This document shows positions 21,101 to 30,336 of a DNA stretch of 41,897 nt, in pieces; position 1 is the stretch's first letter; the number at the start of each line of letters is the position of its first letter. The DNA lies in NCBI GenBank assembly GCA_023212695.1, contig JALCCG010000188.1:1-41897 (forward strand), given 5' to 3'. A program made the position numbers and the translations under genes. Below the pieces are notes generated by a model. That model did not search any database and was not told where the DNA came from. It saw nothing but the letters and a program-made list of their open reading frames with translations. This stretch comes from Sporisorium sorghi. Taxonomy: Eukaryota > Basidiomycota > Ustilaginomycetes > Ustilaginales > Ustilaginaceae.

Positions 21101-22443
21101 ATCGAAACCTCTGGCGCAACGCAGCCAACGACGGTGCCTTCGCAGTACCTCAAGGGTTCGACAACGAGGTGGAGGTGCTCGACGCCGACGATGCAGAGCT
21201 CTACACGCGGACAGAGTCGGCCTGGCGCATTGCGGCTTCGCGCCGAAAAGACAGCAGCGACAGCTCATCTTCTCTGGATGCAGTTCGCAGCTATCGTCTG
21301 GCTTTCGTTGCTCGCAAGCTGGCCAAGGCAGGCCGAGGCTTTGAACTCGATACCAAGACCTCGATGCTGTCTCTCTCGAAGATGCTCATCGCCCGCCTCA
21401 CTCGACGAAAGATGGAGGAGGAACGGCGACAGCTCGAGCTTCGTTTCCAGGAGCTGTCGATGCAGTCCCCCGCCGCGACAGCCATTCTCGCGCGAGAGCA
21501 AAGACAACGCCAAGACCCGGATTCAGAGGACGACTTTGACAGCGACTGGGAATCCGATTCGGAGGCTGCTGGTCTGGAATCCGCGTTTGCAAAGACGCGA
21601 GACGCATTGGCGAGGATCCAGAGCGAGGAGCTGCCCAACGAGATTCAAGCGCTTCACGCAAGAAGCTGCCATCTTCAAAATGTGCTCAAGAGTCTCGGTC
21701 AGAAGCTCTCCGGTCAGCGCTCCACCGGTGCTCCTCCCAGAGCTGGCAAAGGGACCGAGCAAGTAGTCCGGAAGAAGTGTGTCTGGACTCAGCCCGATGT
21801 GCCCACCGGAGTGACTCCCGGATACACTGTGCTCGTCATCGACACGAACATCATCGTCACGCCGGGCGAAATGATCGCGCAGCTGATCGAGTCGCGGCGG
21901 TGGACGGTCATTATCCCGCTGGCCGTGATCACAGAGCTCGACGGTTTGCGTAGGAACGACAATGACCTGGGCAAGGAGGCGGAGCGCGCGATCCATTTCT
22001 TGGAGTCGCGCATCAAGAGCCACGCCAAGTACGTCAAGGTGCAAACGAGCCGGGGCAACTATCTGAGTGATCTTTCGTGTCGATCGGAGGATATCGACTT
22101 CACCTGGCAAGGTTCTGGTGGCGGTGCAGCAGCAGCGGGGATGACACCGGACGGCTCGCCGCGCCTCGACGCCGCCGCGGCTAACGCAGGGGAGACCAAA
22201 TCCGTCGCGGCGCGCAACGTGGACGAGGTCATCCTGCGCATCCTAGCTTGGCAGCGGGACAATTTCGTGGATCGTCGCAATCTGCTGCAACCGGGCACGG
22301 AGAGTGCATCGAAGTCACCGGGTTCGGCGCACAAGAGCGTGCTGCTCACGCTGGATCGCAATCTGCGCATCAAGGCCAAGAGCCGCGGGCTGCCGAGTCT
22401 GGATGCTAAAGGGGCGGCGAGTCTCATTCATCTGGAGCCGTGA
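18154..22443 (+). CDS. SMG6: SMG6/EST1-like protein with C-terminal PIN nuclease
   Basis: Probable endonuclease of nonsense-mediated mRNA decay, acting on mRNAs bound by UPF1. Single exon, 1429 aa. Residues 1-350 are a Ser/Arg-rich disordered region. The centre (about 355-990) is the EST1 14-3-3-like and helical hairpin domain: LQEAHQAEVEKARLDMADY, YKILRRAWIESLGDLSRYRM, and the hallmark WYAMGITETPNIGRLHHHLG segment, interrupted by an acidic loop near 560-590. A predicted coiled-coil/acidic region follows (about 1080-1190). The PIN domain occupies about 1222-1425, with acidic positions VIDTN, ITELDGL, NVDEVIL and TLDRNLRIKA in the order and context of the SMG6 active site. This argues for a catalytically competent PIN, in contrast to the yeast Est1/Ebs1 relatives, which lack it. 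The stop lies 152 bp from the convergent DNAJC3-like gene. Confidence 0.93.
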   Translation: MPFQRSNSAASTQLLSAPTHELGSPSFSSLPPVIATKSALAEPSSKARHSSQAATTASTRKQHHVSFKEEPDPPVQTAKPRGRNQRASYSSSRPDVSDLKDRASEHGSSRHSASRASSRQSRRDASEPESSKSIAGDSAPSTSSRNRRTRHRSDRRSERSQQSQSEHATKANAEDSAAPSASRGAPSSRSEASTSPSKRDARSKDGSNSGKRSRQQSAQGILPDLRNHEASRSEAGARSQHSSSSRRDRFAPSQDARSMPGESSTSRSGRQLFDPRRDDPVKFATQQRSQGDARSASGAPSPRLPSVPSSQPQILMRRDPSNTSSGSHLGRSPIIKPSVSDIPFTSIVDPSDPRALQAHVVEVKKVYRSLSSMEATLQEAHQAEVEKARLDMADYIPPDLRDRSYWITLISKHRQLAELHSSFLEMTCRPGFPRELQELAEVRNMPSRLWQTAFHLMLESLRTSLSSNHHLQSNQRRNELLDHLTEFIYYAYSFYSALQESERYKILRRAWIESLGDLSRYRMAVAGLASNIDGPGDEIRNKQSDDLRSVSPVAARIDDDDNDAEEEDDNSLNDSLVDEDDDDLEDTQHPPHRHGEAGVSSRRQSNVERGKDATPANEIDKASIGSAALGDWEWTEKETWRQTAKGWYAMGITETPNIGRLHHHLGVLSRGDDDLRALYHLAKSLIAAKPFAAAKDSILTLFDQERQARRLRRDSSIEELFLYVHGILITRVQLDDFEPVFDRLMAKLTRLVEQKGPAGLPQSVWTMMAVINIAGLFQYGAEDSILADLLLQQAGKSGSRPSKTARSKASTPTAILVSANPPKTDDNLLSELPRDAEWDDPSDDESEAGEEVQVISLEAKGGNDEQEAADELPSILEQAAMLCFGMQSLAFDLSSDDAPFRSNPYNTTISTFLVSLCQSKKASRMLERFIPWNAWLQSVEKSVSLTERTWPKCLSSSYLTAQLLLPEDSCLRGILGLSRHLYDRNLWRNAANDGAFAVPQGFDNEVEVLDADDAELYTRTESAWRIAASRRKDSSDSSSSLDAVRSYRLAFVARKLAKAGRGFELDTKTSMLSLSKMLIARLTRRKMEEERRQLELRFQELSMQSPAATAILAREQRQRQDPDSEDDFDSDWESDSEAAGLESAFAKTRDALARIQSEELPNEIQALHARSCHLQNVLKSLGQKLSGQRSTGAPPRAGKGTEQVVRKKCVWTQPDVPTGVTPGYTVLVIDTNIIVTPGEMIAQLIESRRWTVIIPLAVITELDGLRRNDNDLGKEAERAIHFLESRIKSHAKYVKVQTSRGNYLSDLSCRSEDIDFTWQGSGGGAAAAGMTPDGSPRLDAAAANAGETKSVAARNVDEVILRILAWQRDNFVDRRNLLQPGTESASKSPGSAHKSVLLTLDRNLRIKAKSRGLPSLDAKGAASLIHLEP

Positions 22444-22595
22444 TGTTGTCGTGCAGGACAATTTCGTGTTTCACACTCGTTTCAACAGGGAATCGTTCTT
22501 TTGCTGGTGTACCGAGTGACATTGCGTGCGAGTGTATGACTGCGTGTGTGCATGTGTATGAGCGACAATCCGATCTGTCAGGTTGAGACCGCTTA

Positions 22596-24338
22596 TCAAC
22601 CCATCTTGAAGTGGAACTGGTGCCCACCGGGGAACCCACCGCCCGGGAATCCTCCTCCAGGGAAACCACCACCGCCCTGCTGGAAGAACATCTCGAACGG
22701 ATGCCCGCCCTGCGCAAACGGATGCCCGTATCCACCCTGCTGCCCGCCCATCGGGTCGTTCGGGTCATCGCCTGCATCGTACCTCTTCCTGAGCTCCTCG
22801 TCGCCGAGCACGCCCCAGGCCTCGTTGATCTGGGCCATCTTCTCCTGCGACCCGCCCTTGTCCGGGTGGTTCTCCCGTGCCATTTTGCGGTAGGCCTTCT
22901 TGATCACCGCCAGGTCGTCGGAGCGCTTTACGCCGAGCACCTTGTAATAGTCCTTGCTCTGGCTCAACTTCAAACGCTTCTGGGCGGTCTGGAGCTTGGC
23001 GTGGATCGCGCGGTCGGTGCGGCCGGAGGCGTCGAAGGCTTTGGTGAGGTCGCGCACGGCTTCTTCGTATCGCTCCTCGCGGAGGGCGAGTTCGGCGCGC
23101 GCGATGGTGGCTTCGACGTTGTCCGGATCGCGCGCAAGGACGAGGTCGCAGAACGGCATGGCTTTGGCGAGGTCGTTGAGCTCGGTGTAGGATTTGCAGT
23201 ACATGGTGTGCAGTTCGAGCAGGATGCCGGAGGCTTGCACGGGGTCGCGCGTGTACGTCGCAGGGAGCAGCGGCTCGTCGTCCCCCGGCTGCACCTCCGT
23301 GGCCTGCTGCAGCACTTCTTTGATCTCATCCACCACCGTCGGCCCGCCGACTTTGCCGCCCTTGAGCGCGGATAGCACCGCGCGGTAGCTCTGCGAGTTG
23401 TAGAAGTTACGTGCTTTCTTCAAGGACTTCTCGAGCGCTTTCACTTTGCGATGCAGCTTGGCGCAGGCCTTGTTGTCCGGGTCCGAGTGCAAGCACGCCT
23501 TGAGGTGCTGCAGCCCGGCATCGTGCGAGGAGGAGCCCGGTTCGCTGACGAGGAAGTACGAGAGCACCGCGAGGCGGCGCAGGAGGAAGGGCGAGGGCGA
23601 GAGGTGGGCCACGCGCGTCCAGTCGGCCATGGCGTCTTCGAGATTACCCTTGAGCGTCTGGCAGCGTGCGCGCACCAGGCGGGTCTCGACATTCGACGGC
23701 GAGATCTTGAGCACTTCGCCCGCGAGCTGAATACAGTGGTCCAGCTTACTCGCGTCGAGCTCCTTGGCTTTGCCCTTCTTGCTGTTTTGCGCCTTGTCGA
23801 GCTCCTTCACCAGCTGGCTCAGCGACTTGAGCAATGTCTCGACGAGCGTGAGCTTGGACCGCACGCTGCTGGCCTCCGCCGGGCTTGACTCGGCGCCGCC
23901 CTTCTTCTGGGCCCGCACCGCGTCGTAGCTCTTGAGCGCCTGCTTGGCTTTGTCATAGTCACCTTCTTTGAGGTACACTTTAGCCTGCTGCAGATACGCC
24001 TTGTCGAACTTCGGGTTGAGCTCGAGCAGGCTCTGGTAGTCTTGCAGCGCAGCCGACGTGCGGCCGAGCGAGAGCTGCGCCGTAGCCCTGCGGTAGTACG
24101 TCAGCCACGACGTCGGATCCGCCTGCAGCGCGAGGTCGAACGACGACAGCGCCTCCTGGTACCGACGCGACTGGAGAGCGGCATTGGCTTGGATGAGGTG
24201 TTGATTCGCCAACACTGGGTCGCTGGCTGGAGCTGCAGATGCGTCGGCCCGCACGAGTACGCTTGGGGAGGAGAGGCCGAGCGCCAGACACAGGGTCCAC
24301 GAAAGCGCCAGCAGCGACGGCAGCAACTTGGCCTTCAT
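22596..24338 (-). CDS. DNAJC3: ER-lumenal TPR/J-domain co-chaperone (DNAJC3/p58IPK-like)
   Basis: Probable Hsp40 partner of the ER Hsp70 BiP that binds unfolded clients through TPRs. Single exon, 580 aa. The N-terminus is a clear signal peptide (LPSLLALSWTLCLALGLSSP, followed by VLVRADASAAP). TPR units fill about residues 35-455 (first unit ANAALQSRRYQEALSSFDLA). The J domain spans about 463-522, with helix II KKAYRKMAREN and the HPD tripeptide at 491-493. The tail is a Gly/Phe-rich stretch with three FPGG units ending in HFKMG. There is no HDEL/KDEL-type retrieval signal, as in animal p58IPK. Order and length match the DNAJC3 family rather than yeast Scj1 or Jem1. Confidence 0.93.
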   Translation of the reverse strand: MKAKLLPSLLALSWTLCLALGLSSPSVLVRADASAAPASDPVLANQHLIQANAALQSRRYQEALSSFDLALQADPTSWLTYYRRATAQLSLGRTSAALQDYQSLLELNPKFDKAYLQQAKVYLKEGDYDKAKQALKSYDAVRAQKKGGAESSPAEASSVRSKLTLVETLLKSLSQLVKELDKAQNSKKGKAKELDASKLDHCIQLAGEVLKISPSNVETRLVRARCQTLKGNLEDAMADWTRVAHLSPSPFLLRRLAVLSYFLVSEPGSSSHDAGLQHLKACLHSDPDNKACAKLHRKVKALEKSLKKARNFYNSQSYRAVLSALKGGKVGGPTVVDEIKEVLQQATEVQPGDDEPLLPATYTRDPVQASGILLELHTMYCKSYTELNDLAKAMPFCDLVLARDPDNVEATIARAELALREERYEEAVRDLTKAFDASGRTDRAIHAKLQTAQKRLKLSQSKDYYKVLGVKRSDDLAVIKKAYRKMARENHPDKGGSQEKMAQINEAWGVLGDEELRKRYDAGDDPNDPMGGQQGGYGHPFAQGGHPFEMFFQQGGGGFPGGGFPGGGFPGGHQFHFKMG

Positions 24339-24825
24339 CGTCGTTGTCGTTGTCGATGCTAGATGTGGTTGCGCTCAGAGCGCTATTGTAATGTCGTAGA
24401 TGTCTGCAAGAATCGATGCTCGGTGCCCGTGCAGGCTGTGGTGGACTGTTCCGGCGAACAGTGGCGAGCGAGCTTCAAGAGTAGGAGATGAAGCAGCGAT
24501 GAGCGCTGTGTAGGTGTGATGTGAGCGATGCTACCCGAGCGAATGTTTGCGTATAGAGAGAGACTGCGCTGATGATGGTAGGACAAGAGGAAAGGGAGGT
24601 ATAGCTTGATAGAGGGAAGGTGTTGGACAGAAAAGAAGCTTCCAGCTCAATTGAAATGTGCATGCGGCCTCTCTCTCCAAGTTGCCGAAAAGGAAGGTCA
24701 GCGGCGCATTTGGCGCAATTCTGCCAACGTGGAAGCTCAGAACGCGGGGTGGGGGAACTTTCTCGTGCGATATCGAATTCCATTTTGGTTAGACTTGACA
24801 GAACAAACAATTTCAGATTTGGGGG
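24339..24825. other. Intergenic region upstream of the DNAJC3-like gene
   Basis: This region holds the promoter and 5' UTR of the minus-strand co-chaperone gene and the 3' end of the next minus-strand gene. No repeat, RNA gene or convincing regulatory motif was seen. Confidence 0.4.
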
Positions 24826-26518
24826 CTATATCAGCAACCCCCATCTCGCCAGACTAGCCACCATGATGGCCAGACCGAACAGCAGCGACGCATACGTCGT
24901 GGTCGCAAAGCCAAGCAACGGCAACGACGTGGCCCAAAGCGAAGACACAATGGTGTGCAGCCCGACGAGCACGATAAACGTGATACCGTAGCCGTCGAAA
25001 GGTAGGAGGTGGAAGTGACGCGAGAGGTCGAAGCGGTCGTGCGAGAGGTGGCCGAGGGCGCCTTGTGCGTGTGTGAACGATGCTGACAAGAGAAGCTGCA
25101 ATGAAGGCAAAGAATAAGAATGGGGTCAGTCTGAGTTGTGAGGAAAGAGTGATAGGGAGTGGCGGGGGACTTACGCTGCTGCCGATGCTCCAGAGCATCG
25201 CATCGATGCGCCATAGTGCGCACAGTGCCACGGGGATCTCGGGCAATGGAACGCCCAGCACCGCCTCGACTTCTGATCGCTCCTTTGCGATCAAAAACCG
25301 TTCCACTTCCTCCTCCAGCTCCTCGTCCAACAGCGATACCGTCGTATCCGAAAAGCTCGATCCGCTTGCCGCTGAGTCTTGTTCGCTATCATCGTCATCA
25401 GTGACCGCCTCGCTATGACTTGCGTCCTCGATCGCCTCCTCTAGCGATCCCATCGCTCCGTAGTTCTGTTGTCGTGATGACGCTGCTGCTGCTGATGATG
25501 AATCATTGAAAGGCTGTACGAGCCGCTGCCTTGCCTGCTCGAGCGCGCGAGATGCAGACATGCGTCTTGCCTTACCGCTGCTGCGCTCCAGTGTGGGAGC
25601 TTGGTCACCACTCATCCCTGGATGGCCCGAGAGCAGGCTGAACCCAGACTGTCCCGCCGCCGCCCTGTCTTGTTGGAACGCACCACCATCGACCTCGTCA
25701 TCCATCACATCCGCAGGCTTGTACAGCGCAACCTGGTGCAGGATCTGGAACGCGCCAAACCCAAACTCAGCCAGCGCCCATGCGATCGACGACCACGCCG
25801 CCACAAAGAACCGCGGGTCCCTAAAGCTCAATCGCCACGCCCAATCCGGTACGCTATTCGCCTCCACCTCCAGGCGATGCAGCGAGCGCTCCTGAATCGG
25901 ATACAGATACAGCGCCGTGACGAGGATGCAGCACGCCCAGTAGAACGACAGCACGCGCAGGGTTTCGGCGATCAACGCCTGCATTGCGATGGCGACCGTG
26001 ACGATGATGCTGCCTTTGCCTGGGCCGTGTTCGGCCGTGGGGAGCTGGAAGCGTGGCGAGCGCGAGAGGATCGAGAGCGAGGACGTGAAGAGTCGGGGTA
26101 TGAGTCGATCCGCGAACGCAAGGCAGGCTTTGCGGCTGGTGTACGAGGCGAGCCATCCTACCAGGCCGAGTGCGAGCGTGGACGTGAGCAGTTGTCCGTC
26201 GAGGATACTGCGGCATTGGCCCTTGTGGTACTCGGAGTGCGTTGCGTGCAGTTGCCGAGCAGAGGTTGCGAAGGCCGATTCGTCCTCCAGATGGCACAGC
26301 TCGCGTGTTTGCAGCGAGCCCAACAGCGCTGCGATCAAGATAATGAGAGTCGGAAGCAGCGCTAGTACGTGATAGAAAAAGAACTTGCGGTACGAAGATT
26401 GCAGAATGCGCCTCGACTGCTCAATTTCCTCGAAGGGTATCGACACCGACGACGAAGAGTAGTCGGAAGCGTCAGCCAGTGGCTCGGGCCGGGACCTGTC
26501 CTTGCGTCTGGTCGACAT
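24826..26518 (-). CDS. Unrecognised multi-pass membrane protein
   Basis: Two exons, 25175-26518 and 24826-25095, separated by a 79-nt phase-0 intron (GTAAGT donor, TTCATTGCAG acceptor), giving 537 aa. Without splicing the C-terminal helices would be lost. The chosen start (MSTRRKDRSRPEPL, context GACCATGT) is preferred over an in-frame ATG 33 codons upstream. Hydrophobic segments are visible at about residues 46-68, 110-128, 171-207 (two helices), 237-262 and 423-455, with two more near the C-terminus (ITFIVLVGLHTIVSSLWA and YASLLFGLAIMVASLA). A long Ser/acidic cytosol-like loop (about 265-420, SDDDDSEQDSA type) separates the two membrane halves. I do not recognise a family. It is divergent from BMT5 with a 308-bp gap. 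Confidence 0.85.
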
Positions 26519-26826
26519 GGTCGCCGAGTCAAGGCGCCTAGAACCTTTTGCGCTCAGCGGAGAGCCATGAGCAAGTGTGAGTTCCGTGTGTGATGATGGT
26601 CGGCATTCAACCAGCAATCACAATTGCAATCGCAAATGCGTTTCCACACGGTTCAAGCGTCGCACGCAGGCTGCAGCCCGATACACGCCGGCTAGAAGCG
26701 CATCGGGCGAACGGAGTGGAGAAGCTGCAAGCAAAGAAATCTTTTGGACCCTGAAAATTCTGTCTCTCTCAAAATCTTCTCACCACCAACCACCACCACC
26801 GCCGGCGCCAAACAACGACCACGAGC
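26519..26826. promoter_or_regulatory. Divergent promoter, membrane protein / BMT5
   Basis: A 308-bp shared upstream region. CCCTGAAAATTC (26749-26760) lies 67 bp upstream of the BMT5 ATG and resembles the fungal ribosome-biogenesis RRPE element (core TGAAAATTT). A pyrimidine/ACC-rich leader precedes the ATG. Confidence 0.4.
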
Positions 26827-28239
26827 ATGCCCAAGAAGAAAGGCAACCTCAAAGCGGCTCTACACGGCCACTTTGCGCAGCAGGAGCAAAGAGCGCGAGA
26901 AAAAGCAGCGCAGGAAGCCGCACGACGCAAGGCGTTGTCCATTGCCAAAGACGGTCGCTCCAAGAGCGCCAAACGCAGTCGACCTTCTGACTCGCACCAC
27001 GACGACTCTGCATCCGCTGCAGCTGCCTCAAACTCTCTAGACTCATCGCCACAGCTCAAAAAGCGCAAACGCCTACCGCAGCCCTTTGCACGCGACGACA
27101 CGATCCTCATCGTCGGCGAAGCCAACTTCTCCTTCACCCTGTCGTTGCTCATCGCGCCACGCTCGCATCCGCCATCGCAGATCCTCGCCACAGCGTACGA
27201 TTCCGAACAAGAGTGCTTCTCGAAATACCCTGATGCGCGAGACAATGTCGACAAGATCCGCCGCATCGCCGGGCGCGACGACGTCGTGCTATTTGGCGTA
27301 GACGCCGGGCAACTGGTCAAGTACAAGCAGGTCACGGGGGGTTCGTCCAGGTCCAAGTCGCAGCTGGGGCGCAATCTTGACGATGATGGATATGGAGGGT
27401 CGGAAAGCTCATCTTCAGCGTCGCAGCGGAGATGGAGCAAGGTGTGGTTCGGGTTTCCGCATGTCGGCGCGGGGCACAAGGACGAGACGCGCAACGTACT
27501 GGCCAATCAGCTGCTCATCCTGCGCTTCCTTGTGTCTGTGGCGCCGTATCTCACGGTCGGTGCTCTGCCCGCACACGCTCCCGGCGCACCGTCCACATCG
27601 AACAGGCGCACAGGCTCCGACGACGAAGAAGAGGATCTCGACGACGCTGACGAAGAGATACTCGCATCCACAACCGACGCCGACCAATCCATCTGGGACG
27701 ACACCCAAACGCGCCTCGCCGCCCTGCAACCCTTCTCCCCACCCGCCCGCCAAGGCTCCGTCCTCATCACCCTCCGCAACGCATCCCCATACACCCTCTG
27801 GGACATAGCCAACCTCGCCAAGCGCCTCCCGCAGCTGCTGCCCGTCATCGCCGCCACCGCACCTGCTTTACCCAAAGGCGTCCGCAAGCCCACGCTCAAA
27901 GACCTCACCGCCAGCGGGCTCTCCACGCTGAGCCCGAACAATCTGCACTCGCACGCTGCAACTCAGGGCAAGAATGGAGGTGGCGGGGGTGTGGACAAGT
28001 CCGGCGTGAAGCGGTACCGCAGCTACCACCTGTGGCGCAGCTTCGAGTTCGACCCCACTGAATGGCGCGGCTACCAGCACCGCAGGACGATTGGCTGGAT
28101 CGAGGGCGTTAGTAGTAGTGCGAATGAGGATCTGTTGAGGTCGAGGTCGAATCAGAAAGGTGGAGGAGAGGAGGCGAATGTGAGGGCGAGCAAGGCCGGT
28201 GGTGGCGAATGCCGCACGTGGGAGTTTGGGCTGGGTTGA
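26827..28239 (+). CDS. BMT5: BMT5-like rRNA methyltransferase (DUF2431)
   Basis: Probable nucleolar SAM-dependent enzyme that makes N3-methyluridine in large-subunit rRNA, as yeast Bmt5 does. Single exon, 470 aa. A basic N-terminus (MPKKKGNLKAALHGHFAQQE) is followed by the methyltransferase core starting near residue 96: ILIVGEANFSFTLSLL is SAM motif I, NVLANQLLILRFLVSVAP is the conserved N-x-x-LL helix, and GSVLITLRNASPYTLWDI is the late beta-strand motif. The core contains two inserts, one Ser-rich (about 175-200) and one acidic (about 257-290, SDDEEEDLDDADEE). It ends with SYHLWRSFEFDPTEWRGYQH and the RRTIGW motif typical of the family, then a basic tail. It converges on the SERINC gene, with 90 bp between stops. 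Confidence 0.92.
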   Translation: MPKKKGNLKAALHGHFAQQEQRAREKAAQEAARRKALSIAKDGRSKSAKRSRPSDSHHDDSASAAAASNSLDSSPQLKKRKRLPQPFARDDTILIVGEANFSFTLSLLIAPRSHPPSQILATAYDSEQECFSKYPDARDNVDKIRRIAGRDDVVLFGVDAGQLVKYKQVTGGSSRSKSQLGRNLDDDGYGGSESSSSASQRRWSKVWFGFPHVGAGHKDETRNVLANQLLILRFLVSVAPYLTVGALPAHAPGAPSTSNRRTGSDDEEEDLDDADEEILASTTDADQSIWDDTQTRLAALQPFSPPARQGSVLITLRNASPYTLWDIANLAKRLPQLLPVIAATAPALPKGVRKPTLKDLTASGLSTLSPNNLHSHAATQGKNGGGGGVDKSGVKRYRSYHLWRSFEFDPTEWRGYQHRRTIGWIEGVSSSANEDLLRSRSNQKGGGEEANVRASKAGGGECRTWEFGLG

Positions 28240-28329
28240 AGGTGCGAGGCGGAAGGCAGGCATAATTGGAGCGGAAGATTGATTCTATTCGGGCGTGGAT
28301 CCCCATCCATAAAGAGTTTACACTTCGCA

Positions 28330-29877
28330 TCAGTCGTAGCCGAATCGATCCGGAAGCAAAACAGGAGCCACGAGACTCCACGTATAGATGCAGATGCACA
28401 ACCAGCTGCTGACCACACGCATCCACATGGCCGTTGTGCTCCTCCCGATATACGCAATCGGCGCACCATCCTCGCTCGGATCCGGCGACGGCCCGCCCAG
28501 CCTCACAAACCGCCAGTCGGTCAGGAGCATGGCGGTGTAGCACGCCGCGATCGCAAACACAAAGTGGAAGAAGCTATAGTTGTAGCGCGTTCCCTGGCGC
28601 TCATCGTCGTGCTCGTCGCCGCCCAAGCCGAGTTCGGAGCGCGTCTCCATCTCGTCATCATCGTCGTCCTCTTCGTCGAGTGCGGAGGCGGGGATGGCGC
28701 CGGCCTCAACGGCGGCCATGAGCGCCTGGATGCGCAGCGAGTCCTTCTTGGTCGGCTGGTCGGTGACTACGGCGGCGGACGAGTTGTCGAGCGATTCGCG
28801 CGTCGCCAGCGGTCCGTATCCGGACGGGGGGCGGCTCTCGTTGAGCGCGGCGCGGCGCTTGCCCACGAGCGTCTTGGACTGCGTCGCGGCGCGAGAGGTC
28901 GAGTAGGCGATCGCGAGGAACGTGAACACGGCACCGAGCACCACGGTGGTCGTCTTGGCACTCCCACCGCGGCCGCGCGTGATGGGGTTGCAGTCGGCAT
29001 TGTCGCGGTTCATCACGGCCGAGGCGATCAGATACGTACAATACGCCGCCACCATGCTGCTCTGCGCAAGACCGCTGCGAGGGTTGGCTTCTTGCACCTG
29101 CGGGCTGATAGAGAGCACGGAGAGCACCACGATGAGCGCCAGGTTGAGGCTGATGAAGAACTGGTTGAGCGAGCAGCCGCTCGAGGCGAAGAAGCCGTAC
29201 AGCACGCCCGTCAGCGCGATGGCTGCTGCGTACATCCCCAGCGTGCTTCCGATCAAGGTGAACTTCCAGAAATCCGACTCGGTCTGCTCCCATCGATCCA
29301 AGCACGTCTCGGACCACGAGTGCGCAAAGTCGACCAGCAGCACCAAGCCGACAACGATGAAAATCGACGCAAAGATGAGCGAAAAGTAGTTGGCCCAAAA
29401 CACAAAGAAGCCGTTGGGGATGAAGAACATCAGCAGCGTCAGCAGCAGCCACAACAGCACCTTGGGCCCCCACCAGCCGTTCTGGATGGCAGCGCGCTTG
29501 GTGCGCGTGTCCTTGACGCCGATGAGCAGCATGCCCAGAATGAAGTGAAAGAGCGACAGGGCGAAAGTGATGCGGTGCACCGCAAGAACGCCGTAGCAGC
29601 GATCTTTGTCCTTGCAGTCCATCTTGATGTAGTTGTACGACCACTCTTCGATCTTGTGCATCATGAAGCCGGTGAGGCTGAGCCATGCGAACAGTGCGTC
29701 GAGGCAGAAGATGATGGCAAAGCCTACACGCGTTGCGATGGAGGATTGGCAGTTGCACGACTTGAACATGGCGGATGCGGCGGTGCTGGTGCAGAAGCAT
29801 GCGAGGCCGGCCAGACAAGAGCTGGCGACGGAGGCCAGTCCTCCGCCGAGGAACGGCAGCGAGAGGGCCACGCCCAT
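28330..29877 (-). CDS. TMS1: Serine incorporator (SERINC/TDE1 family, yeast TMS1)
   Basis: Multi-pass membrane protein of the SERINC family, thought to act in membrane lipid composition. The 515-aa product starts MGVALSLPFLGGGLASVASS, which is the conserved SERINC N-terminus, so the ATG at 29877 is preferred over an in-frame one 42 codons upstream. Conserved features: the cysteine-rich FCTSTAASAMFKSCNCQSS segment, IATRVGFAIIFCLDALFAWL, the CYGVLAVHRITFALSLFH helix, QNGWWGPKVLLW, and VDFAHSWSETC. About ten to eleven helices are visible, with a long soluble loop rich in acidic residues and Ser near 375-455. The last helices (NYSFFHFVFAIAACYTAML, and TAMWMRVVSSWLCICIYTWS) end the protein. Yeast Tms1 is 473 aa. 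Confidence 0.96.
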   Translation of the reverse strand: MGVALSLPFLGGGLASVASSCLAGLACFCTSTAASAMFKSCNCQSSIATRVGFAIIFCLDALFAWLSLTGFMMHKIEEWSYNYIKMDCKDKDRCYGVLAVHRITFALSLFHFILGMLLIGVKDTRTKRAAIQNGWWGPKVLLWLLLTLLMFFIPNGFFVFWANYFSLIFASIFIVVGLVLLVDFAHSWSETCLDRWEQTESDFWKFTLIGSTLGMYAAAIALTGVLYGFFASSGCSLNQFFISLNLALIVVLSVLSISPQVQEANPRSGLAQSSMVAAYCTYLIASAVMNRDNADCNPITRGRGGSAKTTTVVLGAVFTFLAIAYSTSRAATQSKTLVGKRRAALNESRPPSGYGPLATRESLDNSSAAVVTDQPTKKDSLRIQALMAAVEAGAIPASALDEEDDDDDEMETRSELGLGGDEHDDERQGTRYNYSFFHFVFAIAACYTAMLLTDWRFVRLGGPSPDPSEDGAPIAYIGRSTTAMWMRVVSSWLCICIYTWSLVAPVLLPDRFGYD

Positions 29878-30336
29878 GATTACGGTGCTGCGAGTTGACT
29901 GTTGAGGCGGCGGATCAGGTGGTGAGGTGAAGCGGCAAGGCGGTGAAGTCAACAACAAAAGCCTCAGCGTCCAGGAAGGTGACGTTGACTGGATGGAAGC
30001 CAAGAAGCGGTTCGAGGATCCGTCGATTGATGGACGTAAGCTGTGGAGACAGGTGATGGATGGCCGCTGAGGTGTGGAGCGCGGCCAAGCGAGCGTTCAA
30101 ATCCAGGTTCGCCGCAATTCGCACAGCCGCGCGCTTCTCGACGAGTTGCGATTTCCGAGGAAAATCCACTCGCTGCGTATGCAACCACTCGCCATCTCGG
30201 CTTCACCTGAAACATCACAGAGCCTGCTGCACATGGTTGCTCTTCGCTGTAGTGACGGGAAGACTGGATTAGACGTCCGATTGCGCCGTACAAGACAAAT
30301 GAGCATGCTAGAAACGAGCGTGTGTGTTATGTGTGT
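29878..30336. other. Intergenic region SERINC / EMP70
   Basis: This is the promoter and 5' UTR of the SERINC gene and the 3' end of EMP70, both minus strand. I see no other feature. Confidence 0.4.

Noticed and set aside
28279..29898. 539-codon open frame on the plus strand antisense to SERINC
   Set aside because: It mirrors the high-GC codon pattern of the real minus-strand gene and encodes a His/Arg/Glu-rich sequence without any domain. Similar shadows occur at 4865-6253 (minus), 2840-3526 (minus), 16191-17183 (plus) and 30787-32085 (plus).
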